Assembly: GCA_039811225.1 (NCBI GenBank) | Contig: JBDHYG010000018.1 | Span: 1 to 56,011 of the forward strand | Origin: JAFDXJ01 sp039811225 | GTDB lineage: Bacteria > Bacteroidota > Bacteroidia > Chitinophagales > Chitinophagaceae | Direction of reading: 5' to 3' | Length of the DNA stretch: 56,011 nucleotides | Shown here: in pieces, positions 19,182 to 26,216 of the stretch | Numbering within the stretch: the first letter of the stretch is position 1 | How the letters are laid out: each line of letters opens with the position of its first letter | Position numbers and translations under genes: made by a program | The notes under the pieces: model-generated | Seen by the model: the letters and a program-made list of their open reading frames with translations, nothing else | What the model was told of the DNA's origin: nothing | Databases searched by the model: none

Positions 19182-19217
19182 AAAAGATCTGCTTTTTCAA
19201 AAGCAGGTCTTTTTTTT
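19182..19217 (+). terminator. Terminator after the M4 protease
   Basis: A 15-bp stem (19182-19196 with 19199-19213, one G-T pair, core TCTGC/GCAGG) runs into a T-run ending at 19217. The innermost pairs must open to make a loop. A strong rho-independent terminator. Confidence 0.8.
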
Positions 19218-19345
19218 GGTATAATACTGAAAATTAGTTGGTGAATTCTGCTGAAGCATTCTACAGAAAAAGATTTGATGAAAGTTGAGTGAAGGTTGTT
19301 GCATTTAACTTTTTTTATTTCAAAAAAAATAAAATGAATCTCACT

Positions 19346-19555
19346 TTATTTTTCTTCCACATACTCCAGGATATCTGCCGGCTGGCAATCTAATGCCTTA
19401 CAAATTGCTTCCAATGTACCAAAACGTATAGCTTTGGCTTTCCCTGTTTTTAGAATGGAAAGATTGGAAAGAGTAAGACCTACTTTTTCTGACAGCTCAT
19501 TCAGCGACATTTTTCGCTTCGCCATCATTACATCTAAGTTTACAATGATCGGCAT
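19346..19555 (-). CDS. XRE-family HTH regulator (YozG-like)
   Basis: A 69-residue protein that is almost only a Cro/C1-type helix-turn-helix. The recognition unit is in SLNELSEKVGLTLSNLSILKTG, followed by FGTLEAICKALDCQPADILEY, the usual fifth helix. Such YozG-like regulators are regularly paired with a DUF2975 membrane protein, here 2 bases upstream in the same operon. It probably represses its own operon through the palindrome at 20135-20153. Its signal is unknown; the partner suggests something sensed at the membrane. Confidence 0.88.
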   Translation of the reverse strand: MPIIVNLDVMMAKRKMSLNELSEKVGLTLSNLSILKTGKAKAIRFGTLEAICKALDCQPADILEYVEEK

Positions 19556-19557
19556 GG

Positions 19558-20094
19558 TTATACAGTTAAATCGTGTTCAGTTTGAAGCGCTACGCCTCTT
19601 TTAAAAATTTGTGCAATCACATAAATCACGGCTGCCATTAAAATGTATGCCTGACTATCTACCCAGAATGATTGCAACATTTCCAGGGCATACCCGGATT
19701 TGGATAAATCTTTAACAGTTTGCCGGGCAATCAGGCTTATAATACCAATGGAAAATGTGTAATAACTGATTCGCAAAATTTTTTGAGTAACAAAATCATT
19801 AAAGGGTTTTGCCAGATCCAATTTGTGCAACAGCATGATCAAATTATAAAAAAGTATTGCTTTGAGTACGGCTATAAATAAAATAAAGCCGTACATGCCA
19901 AAAAATACCCATTGACTTTGTTGATACAATTTGCTTAAATCAAGTTTATTGTACAGCTTATGCACTGCGCCCGGATTAACGACACTAACAATAAAATTAA
20001 CTATCAGGCCACCGGCTTCAATACTCAGACCGACAAAAATCAGCCAGGCTATAATGAGTAATGCCTTGAACACGAAATTGTTTTTTGTTGACAT
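19558..20094 (-). CDS. DUF2975 membrane protein
   Basis: A 178-residue integral membrane protein with four hydrophobic segments (about residues 9-35, 61-88, 108-128 and 146-165). Its arrangement is that of DUF2975, typically found beside a YozG-like HTH gene. Its function is unknown; partner regulators suggest it senses or limits something at the membrane. It is the first gene of a two-gene operon with the HTH gene. An exact Bacteroidota promoter and a palindrome lie upstream. Confidence 0.82.
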   Translation of the reverse strand: MSTKNNFVFKALLIIAWLIFVGLSIEAGGLIVNFIVSVVNPGAVHKLYNKLDLSKLYQQSQWVFFGMYGFILFIAVLKAILFYNLIMLLHKLDLAKPFNDFVTQKILRISYYTFSIGIISLIARQTVKDLSKSGYALEMLQSFWVDSQAYILMAAVIYVIAQIFKRGVALQTEHDLTV

Positions 20095-20119
20095 ATCTTT
20101 TTGTTTTGATTTTATACTG

Positions 20120-20149
20120 CAAAAGTAATAAAATTTTATTGATAAACAA
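20120..20149 (-). promoter_or_regulatory. Promoter of the DUF2975-HTH operon
   Basis: On the minus strand: TTG (20149-20147), 19 bases, then TACTTTTG (20127-20120). This matches the Bacteroidota promoter pattern exactly at the -7 and well at the -33. Transcription would start about 20 bases before the DUF2975 ATG. Confidence 0.65.
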
Positions 20150-20153
20150 TAAA
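20135..20153. promoter_or_regulatory. Candidate operator palindrome
   Basis: TTTATTG-ATAAA-CAATAAA, a perfect 7-bp inverted repeat with a 5-base spacer, overlaps the -33 region of the DUF2975-HTH promoter. Position and size suit a small dimeric Cro-like repressor, so autoregulation by the HTH protein is likely. AT-rich palindromes also occur by chance. Confidence 0.5.
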
Positions 20154-20244
20154 TTTTTATTTTTTAAGTAAAATATTTTTATGAATTATAGGAAATTCCT
20201 GCTAACGTATTGATTCTTAAGTGCCAGGGAAAAATTCAGAAACA

Positions 20245-20290
20245 TTCCGGGAAAAAAGTTGAAAAAGCCAACATTGATTTTTTCCCGGAA
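20245..20290. repeat. Long perfect inverted repeat (hairpin)
   Basis: A 13-bp perfect stem (TTCCGGGAAAAAA, 20245-20257, with its complement at 20278-20290) encloses a 20-base loop. The loop itself can form a GTTG/CAAC mini-stem. No gene lies within 150 bases on either side. It could be a small RNA end, an orphan repeat or a remnant of a mobile element. Confidence 0.6.
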
Positions 20291-20540
20291 ATAAATGGAT
20301 GTCCCTATCAGATGTGTTGATAAGTTTATATTGATATAATTATTCCATTGTATTTTCTGGTATATACTAGTGCAGGAATAAGTGCTGTTTATACAAAATA
20401 GCAATTTGATTTCTGAAAACTAATTTCTGAATGCACAGGATCTACAGGTTTTTGTACGATTCACTCATATTAATATTCAATATAGTAACAGTAGTACATA
20501 ATGCCATGCAAAAAATATTCAATTACATTTGATCAAAAAC

Positions 20541-20963
20541 ATGAGTTTACAAGAAAGATTAAAAGGTATGCTTCAATCAAAAACAGAAGAGCAAAAGAAA
20601 TTTTTAGCAGATAACGCTTCGAATAAAGGGGTAACTACTTTGCCATCCGGTTTGCAATATCTTATTTTGCAGCAAGGTAATGGATTACTACCGGGACCCA
20701 CCACACAGGTCACCGTTCACTATGAAGGCCGACTCATCAATGGAAAAATTTTCGACAGTTCATATAAACGAGGGCAACCAGCTACCTTTGGTGTACACCA
20801 GGTAATAAAAGGTTGGACTGAAGCACTCCAACTAATGCCCACTGGTAGTAAATGGCGCTTATTTATTCCTGCAGAATTAGGTTACGGAACAAGGGGTGCC
20901 GGAGGTTCTATTCCACCCAATGCTACTTTAATTTTTGATGTTGAATTGATCAGCATACAGTAA
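20541..20963 (+). CDS. FKBP-type peptidyl-prolyl isomerase
   Basis: A 140-residue protein with a short charged helix (about 1-35), then an FKBP domain. The domain shows VTVHYEGRLINGKIFDSS, VIKGWTEALQLMPTG and LGYGTRGAGGSIPPNATLIFDVEL, which carry the active-site Tyr, Phe/Asp, Ile-Trp and Tyr residues. It catalyses cis-trans proline isomerisation to aid folding. There is no signal peptide, so it should be cytoplasmic unless exported another way. An in-frame TTG 12 bases earlier exists, but the ATG at 20541 is preferred. Confidence 0.9.
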   Translation: MSLQERLKGMLQSKTEEQKKFLADNASNKGVTTLPSGLQYLILQQGNGLLPGPTTQVTVHYEGRLINGKIFDSSYKRGQPATFGVHQVIKGWTEALQLMPTGSKWRLFIPAELGYGTRGAGGSIPPNATLIFDVELISIQ

Positions 20964-21080
20964 GATGTGCGCCCACCAATGAAGCAATTCTTTGTTTTCT
21001 TTTAATCAATTTGCCTCTTTAACCATTACCCGAAAATAGTTTACATAAGTTTATCAAAACAGTTTTCTACCTTTAAGGTT

Positions 21081-22571
21081 ATGATGAAACATACTTCAAA
21101 GGCTGATGTGGTGCTAATAGGCGCCGGCATCATGAGTGCCACGCTCGGTATGTTGCTGAAGCAACTCGATCCGTCACTCCGTATCAAAATCATTGAAAAA
21201 CTGGATACCGTGGCAGCAGAAAGTTCGGATGCCTGGAACAATGCAGGTACCGGCCATTCCGCTTTTTGCGAACTGAATTATACACCTGAAAAAGCAGATG
21301 GTAAAATTGATATTTCGAAAGCATTGAAAATTGCCGAGTCGTTTGAAATCAGCAAAGAATTCTGGAGCTATCTTGTCAGTAAAAATATTATCAAGCAGCC
21401 CGATAATTTTATCCATTCTATTCCGCATATCAGTTTTGTCTGGGGCGAAGAAAATGTAGCCTTTCTTCATAAACGCTACGATGCTTTGCAACAAAACGGT
21501 TTATTTAAACAAATGCAGTTTTCTGATGAAGCGGCTACTATAAAAAAATGGATCCCTTTGGTTATGGAAGGCCGTGCCGCCGATTCAAAAGTAGCCGCCA
21601 CCAAAATGGACCTGGGTACAGATGTGAATTTTGGTGCATTGACACGGGACCTTTTTGATCAATTAGCCATTATGCCCGATGTGGAAATGCATTTTGGATT
21701 TGAAGTAAATAATATCCATAGACATGATAATTACTGGCATATTGAAGTAAAAAATGTGGCCACTGATGAGAAAAATTATATCGTTACCAAATTTGTATTT
21801 ATAGGAGCAGGTGGAGGTGCTTTGCCGTTGTTATTAAAATCCGGTATTCCGGAAGCGGAAGGTTATGGTGGTTTTCCCGTGAGTGGCCAATGGCTTCGCT
21901 GTACTAATGAAACCGTGATTGAACAACATTTTGCCAAAGTTTATGGCCTGGCAAAAGTGGGTGCACCCCCCATGTCAGTACCACACCTGGATACCAGGTG
22001 GATAAAAGGAAAACGGGAATTATTGTTTGGCCCCTTCGCAGGATTCACGACTAAATTTTTAAAACACGGTTCATCAATGGACTTGTTTAAATCTGTAAAA
22101 TTTTCCAATCTCCGGCCGCTGGTAAGTGCAGGACTGCACAATATCCCACTTACAAAATATTTGATTGAACAAGTGATGCTATCACCTGAAGAAAGGTTAG
22201 ATGCGTTAAAAGAATATTACCCCAATGCTACCATGGAAGATTGGGAATTAAATGAAGCCGGTTACCGGGTACAGGTGATTAAGAAAGATGAGGAAGAAGG
22301 AGGTATCCTGGAGTTTGGAACGGAAGTCGTGCATGCGGCAGATGGCAGTATCGCGGCTTTACTCGGCGCTTCACCCGGGGCATCAACTGCTGTTTCCATT
22401 ATGTTGGAACTGATAAAAAAATGTTTCCCGGAGAAGGCGGAATCGGGCGACTGGAAAAATAAATTAATTCAAATGATCCCTTCCTATGGCCAACGCCTGG
22501 GTGATGATGAAAATTTATTGAAAAAAACCAGGACAGAAACGCATAAGCAATTGGGATTGGCATTGATTTAA
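21081..22571 (+). CDS. mqo: Malate:quinone oxidoreductase
   Basis: A 496-residue FAD enzyme of the inner membrane face that oxidises malate to oxaloacetate and reduces quinone, a bypass of malate dehydrogenase in the citric acid cycle. The dinucleotide-binding motif VVLIGAGIMSATLG lies at the N terminus and is followed by the family block SSDAWNNAGTGHSAFCELNYTP. A later LLGASPGASTAVSIM block belongs to the FAD domain end. Length fits. A TACCTTTA element just upstream is close to the -7 consensus. Two ATGs in a row make the start uncertain by one residue. Confidence 0.95.
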   Translation: MMKHTSKADVVLIGAGIMSATLGMLLKQLDPSLRIKIIEKLDTVAAESSDAWNNAGTGHSAFCELNYTPEKADGKIDISKALKIAESFEISKEFWSYLVSKNIIKQPDNFIHSIPHISFVWGEENVAFLHKRYDALQQNGLFKQMQFSDEAATIKKWIPLVMEGRAADSKVAATKMDLGTDVNFGALTRDLFDQLAIMPDVEMHFGFEVNNIHRHDNYWHIEVKNVATDEKNYIVTKFVFIGAGGGALPLLLKSGIPEAEGYGGFPVSGQWLRCTNETVIEQHFAKVYGLAKVGAPPMSVPHLDTRWIKGKRELLFGPFAGFTTKFLKHGSSMDLFKSVKFSNLRPLVSAGLHNIPLTKYLIEQVMLSPEERLDALKEYYPNATMEDWELNEAGYRVQVIKKDEEEGGILEFGTEVVHAADGSIAALLGASPGASTAVSIMLELIKKCFPEKAESGDWKNKLIQMIPSYGQRLGDDENLLKKTRTETHKQLGLALI

Positions 22572-22596
22572 AATTCTTAACCCCCAAGGAGTATAA

Positions 22597-22705
22597 TGTT
22601 TATAGATAAATGCGACAAACTATATTCGACCCTTTCGGGGTCGTATTGATACATCCCCTATTTCTATTCATATTTGAATCCTTCGGATCCGTTTCTTTAT
22701 ATGTT
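22597..22705. repeat. Double-hairpin interspersed repeat, copy A
   Basis: Hairpin 1 is CGACCC/GGGTCG (22627-22643) and hairpin 2 is GAATCC-TTC-GGATCC (22676-22690), 49 bases apart. The same arrangement, with much of the sequence between and before, recurs at 24010-24122. It looks like a REP-type non-coding repeat. The edges are estimated by eye. Confidence 0.7.
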
Positions 22706-22828
22706 CGTGCATTCAAAGTATTTACTAGCAGCTCATTTATTGCGCCTGTACAACACGGAAAAATTTATACTTGATATTCTTCCGATATTTAAGAATACCA
22801 GTTCATAGATTGCTTTGATAGAATCAGT

Positions 22829-23248
22829 TTAAGAAAGATTATCTACAATCCTTTGTAAAGTTTGTACAGTATGTTGACAATCTTCGCGGGGTATGTCTTT
22901 CATTGCTTGTTGTCTAAACTCCTTTTGTCGTTCAAAACAATTGGCATGTTGTATTTTACCTTTGTCAGACAAACTTATCAAGTTGCCTGTATTAATGATA
23001 AGCCCCTTTGCTTTAAATTGATTAATTATTTCTTTCACTTTGGAGGAATCCATAAAAGGTTTCATTATGGCCAATAATTCAACTTCCTCAATTGCTGACT
23101 GTTTAAATATTGTATTCAGGATTTGCCATTGGCTCCTTGTCAGGTTATATGCAGCATGGATCCTGTCAATCCCTTCATTGAGTAGTTGATCCACCAGTCG
23201 TATCCAATAACCGATTGGTAAATTTTTATTCTCCAAATTTTCCTGCAT
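22829..23248 (-). CDS. MarR-family transcriptional regulator
   Basis: A 139-residue winged-helix protein. N-terminal and C-terminal helices are for dimerisation (IGYWIRLVDQLLNEGIDRI and CQHTVQTLQRIVDNL). The central DNA-binding part reads LTRSQWQILNTIF, SSKVKEIINQFKAKGLI and a wing with LISLSDKGK. MarR proteins usually respond to small aromatic or oxidising ligands. It lies 60 bases downstream of the SRPBCC gene on the same strand and is likely cotranscribed. A hairpin repeat lies outside each end of the pair. Confidence 0.85.
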   Translation of the reverse strand: MQENLENKNLPIGYWIRLVDQLLNEGIDRIHAAYNLTRSQWQILNTIFKQSAIEEVELLAIMKPFMDSSKVKEIINQFKAKGLIINTGNLISLSDKGKIQHANCFERQKEFRQQAMKDIPREDCQHTVQTLQRIVDNLS

Positions 23249-23308
23249 AAAATGGATTCATTATAAAATGGAGCTACTGCCCGATAATTAATCTTAGTGG
23301 TAAGGCCT

Positions 23309-23770
23309 TTATGATTTCTCTGCCAGCTCTTTTAACTTGTCTAATGCGGCTGGATAGGTGTTGTTGAAGAAATCCAAATAATCGTCTATTGTATCCAGGT
23401 CTACCGTTAGTGTAGTCATGCCATTGGTTTCCTGGTAAGTATAATTTTCATGTCCACCAGCCCATTTTTCCACTTGCTCGCCTGTGGTTATTTCTGTATC
23501 ACCATCTAAAAAACCAATATGGCGGATGGACACAAACCGGGCTGGTTGATGTGTTACAATTTCAGAGACCATCCCACCTTTCTTGCCATTTTCATCCATG
23601 CCGACAAAATGAATTTTACTTCCCTGCTCCCAACTGCCCTCATAAGAAGAAGTGGGATTAAAGGCCGAAGTCCAAAACTCATAAGTACGTTTATCTTGCA
23701 AGCCTAACATGGTTTCATATACTTTTTGAGCAGTCGCATTTATCTCTTTTTTGAATTGCAGCTTTTTCAT
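23309..23770 (-). CDS. SRPBCC-fold protein (AHSA1/START-like)
   Basis: A 153-residue protein with the helix-grip fold of the AHSA1/SRPBCC group: a first strand (KLQFKKEINATAQKVYETM), middle strands with GSKIHFVGMDENGKKGGMVSEIV, and a long C-terminal helix (YPAALDKLKELAEK). The fold forms a pocket for a hydrophobic ligand; which one is unknown. I use the ATG at 23770: a TTG at 23791 is in frame but lies on top of a -7-like element. It is probably in an operon with the MarR gene. Confidence 0.85.
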   Translation of the reverse strand: MKKLQFKKEINATAQKVYETMLGLQDKRTYEFWTSAFNPTSSYEGSWEQGSKIHFVGMDENGKKGGMVSEIVTHQPARFVSIRHIGFLDGDTEITTGEQVEKWAGGHENYTYQETNGMTTLTVDLDTIDDYLDFFNNTYPAALDKLKELAEKS

Positions 23771-23788
23771 TTGTATAGTAATTGATCT

Positions 23789-23796
23789 CAAATATA
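23789..23796 (-). promoter_or_regulatory. -7 element for the SRPBCC-MarR pair
   Basis: On the minus strand TATATTTG exactly matches TAnnTTTG, about 19 bases upstream of the ATG at 23770. It supports that start. No good -33 element is visible. Confidence 0.5.
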
Positions 23797-24009
23797 CATC
23801 TATTTTTTGCGGATATGCGTTTGCAAGTTCCAGTCGGCTTCTTGGCTACTATTTTCTTTTCAAACTCAAAATATTATGGAATATTAAAGAAAGGGTCAAC
23901 GTGTTTTTCCAATTCGTTTTTCTTCAAAATGAATACCTTGCTTTTGTTGAATGTAGGTAAAATAGTATAACGGCTCATTGGCATAGAATAACTTATCCAA
24001 TAGGGATTT

Positions 24010-24122
24010 AATATGTATGGATAAATACGAATAACCTGGATATTCGACCCATGCGGGGTCGTATTGTTTCATCCTCTTATCTCTATACTCATTCGAATCC
24101 TTCGGATTCGTTTTAACCTATC
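24010..24122. repeat. Double-hairpin interspersed repeat, copy B
   Basis: Hairpin 1 is CGACCC/GGGTCG (24045-24061) and hairpin 2 is CGAATCC-TTC-GGATTCG (24094-24110), 50 bases apart. Shared blocks with copy A include GATAAAT before hairpin 1, TATTCGACCC, GGGGTCGTATTG, and AATCCTTCGGAT. Both copies lie in the same orientation. Confidence 0.7.
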
Positions 24123-24435
24123 CATGTAAATAAATAATTTTCTTTTAAATCAATCTGTTATTTTCTCAAAAAATCTGACGGCTTTTCCGGACATGTTATG
24201 TTGCGATGATGTTCCTTCTTATTTTGAATATTATTAAAATCATTGCTCAATACCATAAGCTTATTTGAAAACACTCCATAACTTTTGTAAACCTCCTCTA
24301 TTTAATGGCTATCTTTCATTACAGTTCCTAAATGGCAGGCATTACGCCAGATAAACATTACACTTCCTCATTTCTCGCCCCTATCTCTCCATTCTTCCTT
24401 ACCTTTAATCCTCAATACATCATCCTCTTGGCCCT

Positions 24436-25332
24436 ATGCAGAAAGTTCCCTTCCTATTTTTCATTGGCATCCTTTCCCTGCTTTTCTTTAAACAGGAAAG
24501 AACCGTGATCTCTGAATTACCACCTACCACTGCCGATACAACTATCTCCGGCGATTTACCTCCGGAGATCGCAAATGATTACACATTGGTTTGGCAGGAT
24601 GAATTTAATACCAATGGCAAACCCAACCCGGCTGTTTGGGTTTTTGAAAAGGGCTTTGTACGTAATGAAGAAAAACAATGGTACCAGGAAGAAAATGCCA
24701 TTTGTCGAAATGGCCTTTTATATATCACCGCGAAACCGGAAAGAATCCATAACCCGGATTTTATAAAGGGGAGTAATGACTGGCGAAAGAACAGGCCCTT
24801 TGCATCGTATAGTTCCGCAGCCATCGAAACACATGGAAAGAAAGCATTTCAGTTTGGCAGTATTGTCGTTCGCGCAAAAATAGATACGGCAACCGGTGCC
24901 TGGCCGGCCATCTGGACAGTGGGTCAAAACAGGATATGGCCGGCTAACGGAGAAATAGATATCATGGAATTTTACCGCATCAATGGTCAACCTACTTTAT
25001 TAGCCAATGCCATGTGGGGAAAATGGCATTCTTCCTTTCATCCACTGACCGGTTTTCTACAGGCCGACCCACACTGGCCGGAAAAATTTCATACCTGGCG
25101 CATGGACTGGGACCGGGATTCATTGAGTCTTTTCGTGGATAATCAATTGCTCAACCGCATCATTTATTCTACGGATAGTACCTATAATAAATTTGGTGAA
25201 AATCCTTTTCTGCAACCCCATTACCTGCGTCTCAACCTCGCTATAGATAACCGGGTAGATACGGCTACTATTCGCGGACCCATTACTTTCCAGGTGGATT
25301 ATGTGCGGTATTATAAAAGAAAAAACAACTGA
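24436..25332 (+). CDS. Secreted GH16 glucanase (laminarinase-like)
   Basis: A 298-residue jelly-roll glycosidase. A hydrophobic N-terminal segment (about residues 4-18) sends it out of the cytoplasm, perhaps as an uncleaved anchor since no clear cleavage site follows. The GH16 active site is complete: NGEIDIMEFY, with nucleophile Glu173, Asp175 and acid/base Glu178. It is preceded by GAWPAIWTVG and followed by FHTWRMDWDRDSLSLFVDN, the usual strands. Family members cut beta-1,3 or beta-1,3-1,4 glucans or some galactans. No binding module or PUL genes are adjacent. Confidence 0.9.
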   Translation: MQKVPFLFFIGILSLLFFKQERTVISELPPTTADTTISGDLPPEIANDYTLVWQDEFNTNGKPNPAVWVFEKGFVRNEEKQWYQEENAICRNGLLYITAKPERIHNPDFIKGSNDWRKNRPFASYSSAAIETHGKKAFQFGSIVVRAKIDTATGAWPAIWTVGQNRIWPANGEIDIMEFYRINGQPTLLANAMWGKWHSSFHPLTGFLQADPHWPEKFHTWRMDWDRDSLSLFVDNQLLNRIIYSTDSTYNKFGENPFLQPHYLRLNLAIDNRVDTATIRGPITFQVDYVRYYKRKNN

Positions 25333-25337
25333 ACTTT

Positions 25338-25358
25338 CCCGGCAACTTTCTTGCCGGG
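25338..25358. terminator. Hairpin between convergent GH16 and enoyl-CoA hydratase genes
   Basis: CCCGGCAA (25338-25345) and TTGCCGGG (25351-25358) form a perfect 8-bp GC-rich stem with a 5-base loop, 5 bases after the GH16 stop. Only short T-rich stretches follow on each strand. It may end transcripts from both sides. Confidence 0.6.
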
Positions 25359-25382
25359 TGCAGGAAATTTTTATGCAAAAAA

Positions 25383-26162
25383 TTATTGCTTCCGCTGTTG
25401 TTTAAACTGGGCTATAAAATTTTTACTGTAATCACTCAGGATTAGTTTGCCGCTCACCGCAGCACGTTTCTTCAACAGGTCATCCCAATGATCGGTGTCT
25501 TTCCAGAAAATATCTTTCAGGTTCTTCATGGCTTCAGGGCTATAGCGGGAAAGGGTATTGGCGAGCCGGTTGATGCTGTCATCCATGCCGGCGACATCCT
25601 GGTGCAATTCGGCATACAGACCTTTACGGCGGGCCCAATCGGCAGGTCGCCAGGAAGCTGCATCAATAGCCAATTGCGAAAAGGCTGACAGACCTATCTT
25701 CCGCTCTACTGCCGGGCCTACTACAAATGGCCCGATCCCCAGTCCCAATTCGCTCAACTTGATATCAGCGCCTTCCACGGCAATGGTATAATCTGCAGCT
25801 GCAGCCACCCCTACACCTCCACCTACGCATTTCCCCTGGATACGCGCTATGATCAGTTTAGGGCATTTGCGCATATCATTGATGAGATGAGCAAAACCAT
25901 TGAAAAACTGGTACCCTTCTTCTTCATTTTGAATGGAAGCCAGTTCATCAAATGAAGCACCGGCACAAAATGTTTTTTCACCACCGGAACGCAGGACAAT
26001 CACTTTGGTTTTTTCATTCAGGCCTTCGGCATGTACCTGCAGGGCAAGGGCATTCAACATCGCACCTGGTAATGAATTGCTTTGCGGATGAAAAAATTCT
26101 ATCGTAGTAATTCCATGTTCATGGCTGGTCGTAATATGCCCGCCGGAAATTTCATAAATCAT
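25383..26162 (-). CDS. Enoyl-CoA hydratase/isomerase family protein
   Basis: A 259-residue crotonase-fold enzyme. The oxyanion-hole segments are visible as FCAGASFDELA and KCVGGGVGVAAAADYTIA, and the C-terminal helices as MKNLKDIFW and following. It is probably cytoplasmic, acting on an enoyl-CoA. It lies 54 bases downstream of paaZ on the same strand, which suggests a part in aromatic-acid (phenylacetyl-CoA) breakdown like PaaF or PaaG. The sequence alone cannot separate hydratase from isomerase. Confidence 0.85.
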   Translation of the reverse strand: MIYEISGGHITTSHEHGITTIEFFHPQSNSLPGAMLNALALQVHAEGLNEKTKVIVLRSGGEKTFCAGASFDELASIQNEEEGYQFFNGFAHLINDMRKCPKLIIARIQGKCVGGGVGVAAAADYTIAVEGADIKLSELGLGIGPFVVGPAVERKIGLSAFSQLAIDAASWRPADWARRKGLYAELHQDVAGMDDSINRLANTLSRYSPEAMKNLKDIFWKDTDHWDDLLKKRAAVSGKLILSDYSKNFIAQFKQQRKQ

Positions 26163-26216
26163 AATGGTGTATTTTTAAAAATAAGCATACCGTAAGTTGC
26201 ACAAAAATTTGCTTTC

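Larger units (their letters stand above)
20095..20540. other. Gene-free stretch with two inverted repeats
   Basis: This 446-base gap separates the HTH/DUF2975 operon from the FKBP gene. It holds the operon's promoter and palindrome (20120-20153) and a large hairpin (20245-20290). No open frame in it has a plausible start or a recognisable product. It could hide a small RNA, but I see no direct evidence for one beyond the hairpin. Confidence 0.5.
23771..24435. other. Gene-poor stretch with repeat copy B
   Basis: The 665 bases between the SRPBCC gene and the GH16 gene hold the SRPBCC promoter element (23789-23796) and the second copy of the hairpin repeat (24010-24122). A TACCTTTA element near 24400 may serve the GH16 gene. 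Short frames in the stretch have no recognisable product and no good start. Confidence 0.5.

Noticed and set aside
19346..20094. HTH/DUF2975 pair as a toxin-antitoxin system
   Set aside because: DUF2975 proteins are not known toxins, and the pair looks like a regulator with a membrane partner, so I keep it as a sensing module.
20186..20404. A 72-codon open frame on the minus strand in the gap before the FKBP gene
   Set aside because: It starts with TTG, has low-complexity hydrophobic content and no recognisable fold, and it runs straight through the large hairpin.
23751..23970. Overlapping frames downstream of the SRPBCC promoter
   Set aside because: No start codon context, no recognisable domain, and antisense to the promoter region.
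22627..24110. CRISPR-like reading of the repeated hairpins
   Set aside because: Only two copies 1.4 kb apart, with genes rather than regular spacers between, and no cas genes.
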